Shown one piece after another: positions 16,938 through 25,752 of a stretch of DNA of 64,000 bases. Source of the stretch: Apilactobacillus kunkeei (lineage in GTDB: Bacteria > Bacillota > Bacilli > Lactobacillales > Lactobacillaceae); contig NZ_JXDF01000018.1 of NCBI RefSeq assembly GCF_001308195.1, positions 1 to 64,000 of the forward strand, given 5' to 3'. Every line of letters starts with the position of its first letter. The stretch's first letter is position 1. The translations under genes were made by a program, and so were the position numbers. The notes beneath the pieces are model-generated. The model ran no database searches. It had not been told where the DNA came from and saw nothing but the letters and a program-made list of their open reading frames with translations.

Positions 16938-17873
16938 ATGGAAACTATTGGTTTAATTGTACCCTGTTATAATGAGGAACCTTCCATTAAAATCTTTTAT
17001 GACGAAGTCGAACGTGTCTTCAGCGAAATGCACGCTAACCACGTTGACTACAATCATGAATACTGGTTTATTAATGATGGTTCTTCTGACAACACTTTAG
17101 AAGAAATTAAGAAGTTACGCGAAAACGATGAAAACGTTCATTACGTATCATTCTCACGTAACTTTGGTAAGGAATCTGCAATGTCAGCTGGATTAGAAAA
17201 CGTTGGTGGTGACTATGTCGCCGTTATGGACGTGGACTTACAAGATCCACCTGCACTACTTCCTCAAATGATTAAGTACATAAAAGAAGACGATTACGAC
17301 GTCGTTGGCTGTGTGCAAAAGAGTAGAAAACAAAACTTTGTGAGAGCTTTCCTATCTTCAAGTTTTTACAAGGTTATCAATAAAATGTCTGACGTTGAAA
17401 TCAAACAAAACGTTAGAGATTACCGTCTAATGACTCGTCAATACGTTGACAATGTTTTGAAATTAACTGAATACAACCGTTTCACTAAGGGAATCTTTAG
17501 TTGGGTCGGTTTTAAAACTAAATACATCGAATACGATGGTGTTGAAAGAGCTGCCGGTGAATCGCACTGGTCTCTATACCAACTACTTGAATATTCATTG
17601 GAAGGAATCGTCGACTTCTCAGATGTCCCACTTAAAGTGGCAACCTGGGTTGGTGGTGTTTCATTCTTCCTATCATTGATTGGACTAATCTTTGTTATTT
17701 TAAGAGCTATTTTATTCGGCGGATCCGTATCTGGATGGCCATCACTAGTATCAATTATTCTATTAATCAACGGTGTTCAACTATTCTGTCTAGGAATCGT
17801 TGGTAACTACATCGGAAAGATTTACTTAGAAACAAAGCATCGTCCTAAATATATTGTGAAAGAGAAGAAATAA
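16938..17873 (+). CDS. Polyprenyl-phosphate glycosyltransferase (GT2, GtrB/DPM-like)
   Basis: 311 residues from the ATG at 16938, just after AAGGAGG; an ATG 18 bases upstream includes that site. A GT2 domain (VPCYNEEPS, INDGSSDNT, DVDLQDPP with the DxD metal site, SRNFGKESAMSAG) is followed by two C-terminal membrane segments (about 230-255 and 265-290). Such proteins load a sugar onto undecaprenyl phosphate for wall-polymer or lipoteichoic-acid glycosylation. The 1-base overlap with a GtrA-type gene supports the GtrB-GtrA reading. The sugar is unknown. Confidence 0.9.
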   Translation: METIGLIVPCYNEEPSIKIFYDEVERVFSEMHANHVDYNHEYWFINDGSSDNTLEEIKKLRENDENVHYVSFSRNFGKESAMSAGLENVGGDYVAVMDVDLQDPPALLPQMIKYIKEDDYDVVGCVQKSRKQNFVRAFLSSSFYKVINKMSDVEIKQNVRDYRLMTRQYVDNVLKLTEYNRFTKGIFSWVGFKTKYIEYDGVERAAGESHWSLYQLLEYSLEGIVDFSDVPLKVATWVGGVSFFLSLIGLIFVILRAILFGGSVSGWPSLVSIILLINGVQLFCLGIVGNYIGKIYLETKHRPKYIVKEKK

Positions 17874-18292
17874 TGAAAAATTTGTGGAATAAATACAAAC
17901 AAGTAATTGCTTACTTGTTTTGGGGTGTATTAACCACTGTTATCGACATTGCCGTTGCATTAGTGCTTTATCACCTAGTACCAAACATGTATGTATTCTG
18001 GAACACATTTATCGCTTGGGTAGCCAGCGTATTATTCGCCTACTTCACCAACAGAAAATGGGTATTTGAATCAAAAGCAAGTACCGCAAAAGAATACATT
18101 TCCGAAATGATTTCGTTCTTCCTTGGCCGTGTGGCTTCATTAATTTTAGAAGAAATCATCCTAATGATTGGTGTTAACATCATCAGTCAAAATAACTTTG
18201 ATTTGCTAAAAATCTTTGGTCAGATTGTTGTAATTGCCTTTAATTACTTCTGGTCCAAGTTCGTGGTTTTCGTTAACCACAAAGAAAAATAA
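17873..18292 (+). CDS. GtrA family membrane protein
   Basis: 139 residues with four hydrophobic segments (about 12-32, 40-58, 78-98 and 108-130), the full GtrA fold. GtrA-like proteins are proposed to flip polyprenyl-phosphate-linked sugars made by a partner GT2 enzyme. The partner lies directly upstream and overlaps by one base (TAATG). The GT that would attach the sugar to its target is not in this window. Confidence 0.88.
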   Translation: MKNLWNKYKQVIAYLFWGVLTTVIDIAVALVLYHLVPNMYVFWNTFIAWVASVLFAYFTNRKWVFESKASTAKEYISEMISFFLGRVASLILEEIILMIGVNIISQNNFDLLKIFGQIVVIAFNYFWSKFVVFVNHKEK

Positions 18293-18330
18293 AAAAAGCG
18301 ATGAGATAAATTTTATCTCATCGCTTTTTT
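18291..18330. terminator. Bidirectional terminator between gtrA and gntP
   Basis: AAAAAGCGATGAGATAAA pairs with TTTATCTCATCGCTTTTT as a nearly perfect 18-base stem with T-runs on both strands, between convergent genes. Confidence 0.9.
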
Positions 18331-18344
18331 CGTATCTATATTTA

Positions 18345-19700
18345 TTAGTGAATGAATAGACTTAATAGAAGTACCATCAATAATCCAGTTACGGAAATGA
18401 TTGTTTCTAGCACAGTCCAAATCTTCAATGTTTGTTTTACGTTTAAGTCAAAGTATTCTTTGAACATCCAGAATCCAGCATCGTTAACGTGTGATGCGGC
18501 AAGTGATCCGGCACCAATTGCTAGTGCCATTAATACGGGACTTACGCTCATTGAGTGCATTAATGGAGTTACTAGTCCAGCAGCAGTCATACCTGCAACA
18601 GTAGCTGAACCTAATGAAACACGTAGGATAACAGCGATTAACCAAGCCAAAATGATTGGTGATAGGTTGGCGTGGCCCATTACGTTTTGAACAGCTTTAC
18701 CAACACCACCATCAATTAATACTTGCTTGAATGCTGATCCACCACCGATAACCATTAGTAGCATTGCGATTGACTTAATGGCTTCAGTAACAGTGTTTGT
18801 GATGTCTTCCATCTTCTTACCGCGGTGGAAGCCCATTGCCCAGATAGCAAATAGTAAAGTAACAATCATGGCGATAACTGGGTTACCAAACATAGCAACA
18901 ACAGCACCAATACCATGTGGATTTTCAACGGCTTTACCACCGTTAAATACCATGTCGTAAACAGTTGAAATAGCCATTAGGATAACTGGTAGTAATGAAG
19001 TAAATGCGGCAATTCCAAAGCTTGGAGTGTCTTTTAAATCATACTTCTTCATCTCACCAAAGGCTGGTAGAGAAGTCTTAACAACGAATGTTTCTGGAGC
19101 AACCTTTTTAGCAATCTTTGTGTATAGCGGACCGGCTACGATCACACAAGGAATAGCAACGATAATACCTAATAGAAGTGTTTGACCAATGTTTGCGCCT
19201 AAAGCAGTAGCAACTGCAGTTGGAGCAGGTTGTGGTGGTAGGAATCCTTGAGTAGCTGATAATGCAGCTGCCATTGGAATACCTAGGTAAACGAATGGAA
19301 CTTCAGCTTCAAGTGCAACGGCGAATACGATTGGAGTTAATAGAACCAATCCAACTTCGAAGAATAATGACATACCGATGATAAATGAAGCAACAACAAT
19401 TGCGAATTGAAGTTTCTTTTTACCGAATAGATCGATTAGTGTTCTGGCAATTCTGTAAGAACCACCGGCATCAGCAACTAAACGACCAATCATTGCTCCA
19501 AATCCAAAAACGATAACTAGTTCCCCCAAAGAACTTCCGATACCGTTTTTAATGGAAACAGCAATGTGTGCTGGGTTCATCCCTAAACCTAACGCAACAA
19601 TAACAGATGTAACAATTAATGAAATAAATGTATTTAATTTACATTTAATGATTAGGAACAAAAGCAATAATATTCCTAATACCAATACAACAAATGGCAT
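18345..19700 (-). CDS. gntP: Gluconate:H+ symporter, GntP family
   Basis: 451 residues with 12 or more hydrophobic segments, typical length for GntP (about 440-450). Family motifs: GFGAMIGRLVADAGGSYRIA, GFLPPQPAPTAVA and a C-terminal ASHVNDAGFWMFKEYF. It would import gluconate for phosphorylation by the gluconokinase at 30263-31813. Two cre-like palindromes flank the likely promoter. Ribosome site is AGAAGGGG before the ATG. Other sugar acids (for example ketogluconate) are possible substrates. Confidence 0.88.
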   Translation of the reverse strand: MPFVVLVLGILLLLFLIIKCKLNTFISLIVTSVIVALGLGMNPAHIAVSIKNGIGSSLGELVIVFGFGAMIGRLVADAGGSYRIARTLIDLFGKKKLQFAIVVASFIIGMSLFFEVGLVLLTPIVFAVALEAEVPFVYLGIPMAAALSATQGFLPPQPAPTAVATALGANIGQTLLLGIIVAIPCVIVAGPLYTKIAKKVAPETFVVKTSLPAFGEMKKYDLKDTPSFGIAAFTSLLPVILMAISTVYDMVFNGGKAVENPHGIGAVVAMFGNPVIAMIVTLLFAIWAMGFHRGKKMEDITNTVTEAIKSIAMLLMVIGGGSAFKQVLIDGGVGKAVQNVMGHANLSPIILAWLIAVILRVSLGSATVAGMTAAGLVTPLMHSMSVSPVLMALAIGAGSLAASHVNDAGFWMFKEYFDLNVKQTLKIWTVLETIISVTGLLMVLLLSLFIH

Positions 19701-19748
19701 ATTTTAATACCCCTTCTTTTATTAAAAATATTTTTTATGTTTCATGAA

Positions 19749-19762
19749 TGTAAGCGCTTTAC
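19749..19762 (-). promoter_or_regulatory. cre-like operator 1 of gntP
   Basis: TGTAAGCGCTTTAC is nearly palindromic and close to the CcpA site TGWAANCGNTNWCA. On the minus strand it lies after the putative -10, over the early transcribed region. Confidence 0.65.
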
Positions 19763-19799
19763 TTTTCCGTAGAAATAATATAACATACTTCTTGGAAAA

Positions 19800-19813
19800 T
19801 GAAAACGATTTCA
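19800..19813 (-). promoter_or_regulatory. cre-like operator 2 of gntP
   Basis: TGAAAACGATTTCA matches the cre consensus. On the minus strand it lies near the -35 position. Its centre is 51 bases from operator 1, about five helical turns, so one regulator could bridge both. A LacI-type specific repressor is an alternative to CcpA. Confidence 0.65.
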
Positions 19814-19986
19814 TTACACTTTTTAAAACATAGTCCCTAATAAATATGTTATATTACTTTAGGCGTTTTAAAACTTAAGATTTATTTAAGTTTAAATGAA
19901 ATTCGCTTGTTTTCTAACCATGGTAACTTTACTTGTGGTAAATTGTTAATTATAGAAATAATATATAAGGATAAGGAGGACACGCT

Positions 19987-20871
19987 TTGAACGCTGTTGC
20001 TTTATTAATTGGACTAGGTCCAGTTCTAGGTTGGGGTCTATACCCTACAATTGCTTCATTATTTGGAGGCAAACCTACTAACCAAATTTATGGTTCCACT
20101 CTAGGAACACTTATTTTCGCTGCTATTTTTCTTTTAATCTCAGGTAAGTCAATTCCGACTGGTATGGATTTTGCACTAGCATTACTATCAGGTGCTGGTT
20201 GGGCTTTCGGACAAATCATGTCATTTAAAGCTTTTGAATTAGTTGGATCATCAAGAGTAATGCCTATCACCACTGCGTTACAATTAATTGTAACTGCTCT
20301 ATGGGGTGTATTCGCATTAGGTAACTGGCACTCAGAATCACACCGTATCATTGGTTTCATTGCTTTACTAGTAATCATCATTGGTGCTACTATGACTGCT
20401 TGGCAAGAAAACAAAGATACTAAGGGATCTGCTGACTTAAAGAAAGCAATTGGTCTATTAGTAATCGGTGTTATTGGTTACTGGGGTTACTCAGCTGCAC
20501 CACAAGCATCAAGTCACTTAGACGGTATGCATGCGTTCTTCCCACAAGCTCTTGGAATGTTCTTAGTTGCTGTTGTATACTGCTTGTTCCACGTTAAGAA
20601 CAACAATGTATTTGCTACTAAGTCTTCTTATCTACAAATCATTTCAGGTTTCTTCTTCGGATTTGCAGCTTTAACTTACCTAATCTCTGCAGAACCTAAA
20701 ATGAATGGTCTAGCTACTGGTTTCGTGCTATCACAAACTTCTGTTGTATTAGCTACCCTAACTAGTATCTACTTCCTACACCAAAACAAGACTAAAAAAG
20801 AAATGGTTGTTACAATAATCGGTTTAGTTATCATTATTCTAGCAGCTGCAGTTACTGCATTCTTAAACTAA
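19987..20871 (+). CDS. GRP-family sugar uptake protein (GlcU/RbsU-like)
   Basis: 294 residues, ten hydrophobic segments, in the drug/metabolite superfamily's glucose/ribose porter family. The N-terminus LIGLGPVLGWGLYPTIASLFGGKP and the LLSGAGWAFGQIMSFKAFELVGSSRVMPITTALQL stretch are characteristic. It would import glucose or ribose by proton symport, which fits an organism with little PTS. Starts at TTG, 7 bases after AAGGAGG. Preceded by a long AT-rich stretch shared with gntP and followed by a strong terminator. Substrate not determinable from sequence. Confidence 0.85.
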   Translation: MNAVALLIGLGPVLGWGLYPTIASLFGGKPTNQIYGSTLGTLIFAAIFLLISGKSIPTGMDFALALLSGAGWAFGQIMSFKAFELVGSSRVMPITTALQLIVTALWGVFALGNWHSESHRIIGFIALLVIIIGATMTAWQENKDTKGSADLKKAIGLLVIGVIGYWGYSAAPQASSHLDGMHAFFPQALGMFLVAVVYCLFHVKNNNVFATKSSYLQIISGFFFGFAALTYLISAEPKMNGLATGFVLSQTSVVLATLTSIYFLHQNKTKKEMVVTIIGLVIIILAAAVTAFLN

Positions 20872-20884
20872 TAAAAACCAAAAC

Positions 20885-20921
20885 AAAAATCCCGCTTGGA
20901 ATATCCAAGCGGGATTTTTTT
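20885..20921. terminator. Bidirectional terminator after the sugar porter and the pst operon
   Basis: ATCCCGCTTGGA pairs with TCCAAGCGGGAT around a 3-base loop, flanked by A- and T-runs. It separates convergent genes. Confidence 0.9.
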
Positions 20922-21627
20922 ATTGTAGTACGTATCCGAATCCACGAACCGTTTTAATTTCAACGTCGTTTCCGGGTAAGTCTTTGAGCTTATCTCTAAC
21001 GTGACTAACGTGCATATCAACGATTCGAGATGATATAAATGCATCCCCATCGTCTCGATCTTCACGCCAGACACCGTTAAAGATTTGTTCTCTACTTAAT
21101 ACCTGGTCATGATGTCTGATTAGGTAATAGAAGATGTTAAATTCCTTCGGTGTGAAGTTTAAAACCTCACCCTGATACTTTACCTGGAAATGCTTCAAAC
21201 TAATCTCAAAGTCCTTAAAATGCTCTTTGCGCTTAGCCTTGTCGGTATCCTCTAACATCTCATCGTAAATTTTGACACGTTTTAATGTTCTTAATATGAT
21301 TCTTTGGGCGTCAACGTAATCACTGAAGTAATCGTTGACCCCTAATTCAAAACAATCTCTTTCTTTTTGATCATCATAGTGATCATCAAAAGTAACAATA
21401 GGGCCTGAGAATGTCTTAGTAACTTGTTCAATCAGCCTTTTGACGTGATTAAAGTCATCAAAGATTGATAAATCGATAATGACCGCAAAGACGTTATCCT
21501 TCTTAGCCATGATTTCGATATCTTCATCATCACTAACGCTGTTAACAAAATATTCATCTTGCAACGCCAATTGACTTACATCAGCGGCTAATCTTAATTG
21601 TTTTGTTACTAGCAACAGACTTTGCAT
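20920..21627 (-). CDS. OmpR-family response regulator with degenerate receiver (PhoP-like)
   Basis: 235 residues: receiver (1-120) plus winged-helix DNA-binding domain (about 130-235, with FTPKEFNIFYYLIRHHDQVLSREQI and HVSHVRDKLK and the terminal VRGFGYVLQ). The phospho-acceptor position D52 is kept (VIIDLS), but the acidic pair near residues 8-9 is replaced by T8-K9 and the conserved Lys of the K-P-F motif is D103. It may not be phosphorylated normally. It is the last gene of the phosphate operon, 15 bases after phoU, and no histidine kinase is present. It is the obvious candidate to bind the Pho boxes before both pstS genes. Confidence 0.88.
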   Translation of the reverse strand: MQSLLLVTKQLRLAADVSQLALQDEYFVNSVSDDEDIEIMAKKDNVFAVIIDLSIFDDFNHVKRLIEQVTKTFSGPIVTFDDHYDDQKERDCFELGVNDYFSDYVDAQRIILRTLKRVKIYDEMLEDTDKAKRKEHFKDFEISLKHFQVKYQGEVLNFTPKEFNIFYYLIRHHDQVLSREQIFNGVWREDRDDGDAFISSRIVDMHVSHVRDKLKDLPGNDVEIKTVRGFGYVLQ

Positions 21628-21642
21628 CCCATCTAAACCTCC

Positions 21643-22350
21643 CTATTTTGGATTGTTTTTTAGTTCTTTGGCAATCAATTCTGGTTCAATCTTACCAGGG
21701 TTCAATTCGACAATCTTACCAGTAGCATTATATACAATCCATTCTGATAAGTTAACGATATGATCTCCAATACGTTCTAGGTAACGAACTACCATTAGGT
21801 AGATAGTTGCTAATTCAATTTTATCACTATTCTTTTCCATTTCAGCAACGATTAGGTTTTTAGCTAAAACAAACTTCTTATCGATTAAGATATCTTCTTG
21901 AGCGACTAGTTTAGCAGCTTCTTGATCAGAATGAACGTAAGCATCTAATGATGATTCTAGCATTCCCCTAATCTTTAAGGCCATTTGGTTAATGGCTTCG
22001 TTAACTTCTGGAATACGACTTTCTGTGTTAATACGAAGAGTTTCTCTGGCGATTGATGATGCGTGATCCCCAATTCGTTCCAAATCAGAACTAGCCTTTA
22101 ATAAAGTGATGATTGAACGGAAGTTAGAAGCAACTGGTTGTCTTAAAGCAATTAAGTTTAGTGCTTCTTTTTCTAAGTCCACTTCTTCGTCATTAACCTT
22201 GCTATCGCGATTAACAATTTCGGTAGCTAGTTTTTGGTCGTTTTCAGTGAAGGCCTTGATTGATTGGTAAATTTGATCAGACACATTAATTCCCATCTTC
22301 ATGTAGGTCTTTTGTAGTACTTTTAGTTTGTCGTTAAATGTTTGACTCAT
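21643..22350 (-). CDS. phoU: Phosphate-signalling protein PhoU
   Basis: 235 residues made of two three-helix repeats, each with the metal-cluster motif: DLERIGDHASSIA (first) and YLERIGDHIVNLSEW (second). PhoU restrains phosphate import by PstSCAB and relays phosphate status to a sensor kinase in classical systems. It follows the second pstB by 11 bases. Length is slightly longer than average but complete. Because no phoR lies nearby, its signalling partner is uncertain. Confidence 0.95.
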   Translation of the reverse strand: MSQTFNDKLKVLQKTYMKMGINVSDQIYQSIKAFTENDQKLATEIVNRDSKVNDEEVDLEKEALNLIALRQPVASNFRSIITLLKASSDLERIGDHASSIARETLRINTESRIPEVNEAINQMALKIRGMLESSLDAYVHSDQEAAKLVAQEDILIDKKFVLAKNLIVAEMEKNSDKIELATIYLMVVRYLERIGDHIVNLSEWIVYNATGKIVELNPGKIEPELIAKELKNNPK

Positions 22351-22361
22351 AATCAGCTCTC

Positions 22362-23117
22362 CTATCCGAATTCTCCATTTAAGTAGTCACTAGTTTGTTG
22401 CTTGTCAGGATTTAAGAACATCTTAGAAGTCTTGTTGTATTCGATTAAATCCCCGTTTAGCATGAATGCTGTCTTATCAGCAATTCTTGATGCTTGTTGC
22501 ATGTTGTGAGTAACGATGATGATTGTAAAATCTTTCTTTAATTCTAACAGAGTATCCTCAATCTTGGCACTTGAGATTGGGTCTAGCGCACTGGTAGGTT
22601 CATCCATCAAAATAATCTTAGGTTTTACCGCCAACACTCTGGCGATACAAATTCTTTGTTGTTGACCACCTGAGAATGATAATGCGTTCTTGTTTAAGTC
22701 ATCCTTTACTTCGTCCCAAACAGCAGCTTGCTTTAGACTCTTTTCAACTACTTCGTCTAATACCTTTTTGTCCTTAACACCGGCAATTCTTAGGCCATAT
22801 GCCACGTTGTCGTAGACGGAGAAAGGAAATGGGTTTGGTTGTTGGAATACCATTCCGATTTCTTTTCTTAATTCGGTCATGTCAGTAGTTGGTGCATAGA
22901 TGTCTTGATCACCAATTTTAAAACTACCAGTAACTGTTGTGTTGTTTCTTAAGTCATTCATACGGTTTAAACATCTTAGAAATGTTGACTTACCACAACC
23001 GGATGGTCCGATTAAAGCAGTGATTTCGTTTTGTTCAAACTCGATGTCAAAGCCATGTAAAGCTTCCTTTTCACCGTAGTATAAATGAACGTTTTCTGTT
23101 TTTAAAATAGAAGTCAT
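22362..23117 (-). CDS. pstB: Phosphate ABC transporter ATP-binding protein, second copy
   Basis: 251 residues from the ATG at 23117, preceded by GTAGGTGA; a GTG nine bases upstream is the alternative. ABC ATPase: Walker [10 protein letters not shown], the PstB-typical CLNRMNDL, signature FSGGQQQR, Walker [14 protein letters not shown] and switch His in THNMQQA. It powers phosphate import with PstA/PstC. It begins 9 bases after the stop of the first pstB copy. Tandem pstB genes are common in bacilli and lactic bacteria. Confidence 0.95.
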   Translation of the reverse strand: MTSILKTENVHLYYGEKEALHGFDIEFEQNEITALIGPSGCGKSTFLRCLNRMNDLRNNTTVTGSFKIGDQDIYAPTTDMTELRKEIGMVFQQPNPFPFSVYDNVAYGLRIAGVKDKKVLDEVVEKSLKQAAVWDEVKDDLNKNALSFSGGQQQRICIARVLAVKPKIILMDEPTSALDPISSAKIEDTLLELKKDFTIIIVTHNMQQASRIADKTAFMLNGDLIEYNKTSKMFLNPDKQQTSDYLNGEFG

Positions 23118-23126
23118 GTAATTCAC

Positions 23127-23921
23127 CTACCCGAAGTTTCCTGAAATGTAGTCTTCTGTTGCTTGCATCTTTGGTCTGGTAAAGATGTGAGAAGTCTTGT
23201 TGAACTCAATTAAGTGGCCTTGGTGGAAGAATGCTGTGTAATCACTCATTCTAGAAGCCTGTTGCATGTTATGAGTAACAATGATGATTGTGTATTTTTC
23301 CTTCAAACGGTTTAGTGTATCTTCAATCTTTGAAGTTGAGATTGGATCAAGCGCTGATGCTGGTTCATCAAGTAGTAACACATCTGGTTTCATGGCAATC
23401 GCACGTGCGATGCATAAACGTTGAGCTTGACCACCTGATAGTGATAGCGCGCTTTCGTCTAGTTTGTCCTTTACTTCATCCCATAAAGCGGCTTCTCTTA
23501 GACTGGTTTCAACACGTTCGTCTAGCTCCTTTTTGTCCTTGATACCATGCTTTTTAAGTGCAAAAGTGATATTTTCACGAATTGACTTAGCAAATGGGTT
23601 TGGACGTTGGAATACCATTCCGATATGCTTTCTTAATTCATAAACGTTAATCTTGTCGTCGTTGATGTTAACGTCTCGGTACATAATATCGCCGTCGACA
23701 GTCGCCACGTTGTCATTCATTCTGTTGATTGAACGTAAGAAAGTGGACTTACCTGATCCTGAAGCACCAATCATGGCAGTTACTTTAAAACGAGGAAATG
23801 ATAATGATACGTCAAAAATTGATTGGTGTTCACCATAAGAAACGTTTACATGGTGAGCTTCAATTGCGTTTTCGACCGCGAAGTCACGTACATATTGTTG
23901 ATTTAAATTGTAGTTTTTCAT
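23127..23921 (-). CDS. pstB: Phosphate ABC transporter ATP-binding protein, first copy
   Basis: 264 residues. Walker A GASGSGKST, SINRMNDN, signature LSGGQAQR, Walker B VLLLDEPASALDP and THNMQQA. It has about 13 more N-terminal residues than its tandem partner (MKNYNLNQQYVRDF...). Start follows AAGGAAGG. It sits 12 bases after pstA. The two ATPases could form a heterodimer or be used under different conditions; the sequence does not decide. Confidence 0.95.
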   Translation of the reverse strand: MKNYNLNQQYVRDFAVENAIEAHHVNVSYGEHQSIFDVSLSFPRFKVTAMIGASGSGKSTFLRSINRMNDNVATVDGDIMYRDVNINDDKINVYELRKHIGMVFQRPNPFAKSIRENITFALKKHGIKDKKELDERVETSLREAALWDEVKDKLDESALSLSGGQAQRLCIARAIAMKPDVLLLDEPASALDPISTSKIEDTLNRLKEKYTIIIVTHNMQQASRMSDYTAFFHQGHLIEFNKTSHIFTRPKMQATEDYISGNFG

Positions 23922-23933
23922 GTTAAACCTTCC

Positions 23934-24821
23934 TTACTTACTAGAAGTCATTTTCTTGTACAAACGGTTTCCAATCCAGTGCGCGAAAATGTTAAATAGT
24001 AGAATTACAATAATTAATACGGCTGATGATCCACTTGAAATGGCGTTAGCATCAGGAGTGATTCCTTCTGAGTTAACCTTCCAAATATGAACGGCTAGTG
24101 TTTCTGCCGGACGTAGTGGGTTTAAGAAACTAGTGTCTGAGAAGATGTTCCAATTAGTGTAATCCACGAATGGAGCACTTTGACCGGCTGTGTAAATCAA
24201 TGCAGCAGCTTCACCGAATACTCTACCGGCACTTAGGATAATCCCTGTGATGATTCCAGGAACTGCGGCTGGTAGGATGATACCAGTGATGGTCTTCCAT
24301 TGTGATAGACCTAATGATAATCCAGCTTCTCTTTGTAGTGATGAAACTGATTCTAGTGATGTTTCAATGTTTCTTGTTAATAGCGGTAAGTTGAAGAATG
24401 TAAGTGCAATCGCACCTGATAAGATTGAGAATCCCATTCTCATTTGAACAACGAATAATAGGTAACAGAATAGTCCCACAACAACTGATGGAAGAGAACT
24501 TAATACTTCGATGGTTGTCTTAATGATTTCAGTAAACCAGTTTTTAGGAGCGTATTCAGCTAAGTAAATTCCGGCACCTAAGGCAATTGGAAATGAAATG
24601 ATTAATGTAAGAACTAATAGGTAAATTGAGTTAAATAGTTGATCTCTAATTCCCCCACCAGCTAAGAATGATTGAGCTGGGCTGGTTAAGAAGTGCCATG
24701 AGATGTGAGGCACACCGGTTACTAAAATGTAACCAATTAAGGCTGCTAGAATTGCAACGACTAGAATTACTAGACCGTAAATCACACCGGTCGCAATTTT
24801 ATTAACTACTTTTGGATTCAT
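23934..24821 (-). CDS. pstA: Phosphate ABC transporter permease PstA
   Basis: 295 residues with six hydrophobic segments and the binding-protein-dependent permease motif in EAGLSLGLSQWKTITGIILPAAVPGI. Together with PstC it forms the membrane channel. SLPSVVVGLF is the family's conserved segment. It starts 2 bases after the pstC stop with AGAGGT before the ATG. Confidence 0.95.
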   Translation of the reverse strand: MNPKVVNKIATGVIYGLVILVVAILAALIGYILVTGVPHISWHFLTSPAQSFLAGGGIRDQLFNSIYLLVLTLIISFPIALGAGIYLAEYAPKNWFTEIIKTTIEVLSSLPSVVVGLFCYLLFVVQMRMGFSILSGAIALTFFNLPLLTRNIETSLESVSSLQREAGLSLGLSQWKTITGIILPAAVPGIITGIILSAGRVFGEAAALIYTAGQSAPFVDYTNWNIFSDTSFLNPLRPAETLAVHIWKVNSEGITPDANAISSGSSAVLIIVILLFNIFAHWIGNRLYKKMTSSK

Positions 24822-24823
24822 AA

Positions 24824-25738
24824 TTAGAACTTACCTCTCTTTCCAATTAACTTAACCAAGATGTTGAAGAATAGTGACATTAGAAGTAGAACCAAGGCTA
24901 ATGACCATAGGGCATTGTTGCCTAGAGTTCCCATGACAGTGTTACCAATTCCGGTAGTTAATTGACTGGTTAATGTTGATGATGGTGTAATCAAGTTCTT
25001 AGGCATCAAGATGGCGTTACCAATTACCATTTGTACGGCTAAGGCTTCACCGAATGCTCTAGCCATTCCAAAGATGATGGCTGTTAAGATCCCTGGAGTT
25101 GCTGATCTTAAAATAACTTTGTAGATTGTTTGCCAACGAGTGGCACCTAAGGCAAGTGATGCTTCAGATAAATGCTTTGGTACGGCGTTTAGACTATCAA
25201 CTGTTAGTGATGTGATGGTTGGTAACACCATTACGAACAATACTAATGTTGCTGATAAAATCCCAAAACCAGTTCCACCGAATAAAGTTCTTACGATTGG
25301 AACGATAATAGTTAATCCAATAAAACCGTAAACAACTGAAGGAATTCCAACTAGTAATTCGATAACAGTTTGTAGGAATCCGCGACTCTTCTTAGGACCG
25401 ATGACTGTCATGTAAATACCAGCGGCAATCGCAAATGGTGTGGCAAGTAAGGCAGATAGGAAAGTAACACTGAATGATGTCACAATCATAGGTAGTGCCC
25501 CTACTTCTGGCTTACCATCTTTTCCGATGGTTGAAGGTGACCAATCTTTTTTACTGATAAAGTCCCACAAGTTAACGTGGTTGTCAGTAAAGGTAGAAAT
25601 CCCTTTTGAGATGATGAAGTATAAAATCAAAGCCACCAAGATGACAATTGCTGAAATACTGATAAAACTTAAAGTACGACCAAATTTTTCTTGGCGTGTT
25701 TCCTTGGATGGCATTAATATTTTCTTATTAATTTCCAT
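24824..25738 (-). CDS. pstC: Phosphate ABC transporter permease PstC
   Basis: 304 residues, six hydrophobic segments, with GIPSVVYGFIGL and the EAA-type loop EASLALGATRWQTIYKVILRSATPGI. Cytosolic N-terminal 25 residues are basic. It begins 14 bases after pstS2 with GGAGG before the ATG and is followed 2 bases later by pstA. Confidence 0.95.
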   Translation of the reverse strand: MEINKKILMPSKETRQEKFGRTLSFISISAIVILVALILYFIISKGISTFTDNHVNLWDFISKKDWSPSTIGKDGKPEVGALPMIVTSFSVTFLSALLATPFAIAAGIYMTVIGPKKSRGFLQTVIELLVGIPSVVYGFIGLTIIVPIVRTLFGGTGFGILSATLVLFVMVLPTITSLTVDSLNAVPKHLSEASLALGATRWQTIYKVILRSATPGILTAIIFGMARAFGEALAVQMVIGNAILMPKNLITPSSTLTSQLTTGIGNTVMGTLGNNALWSLALVLLLMSLFFNILVKLIGKRGKF

Positions 25739-25752
25739 GAGTCTTCCTCCAA

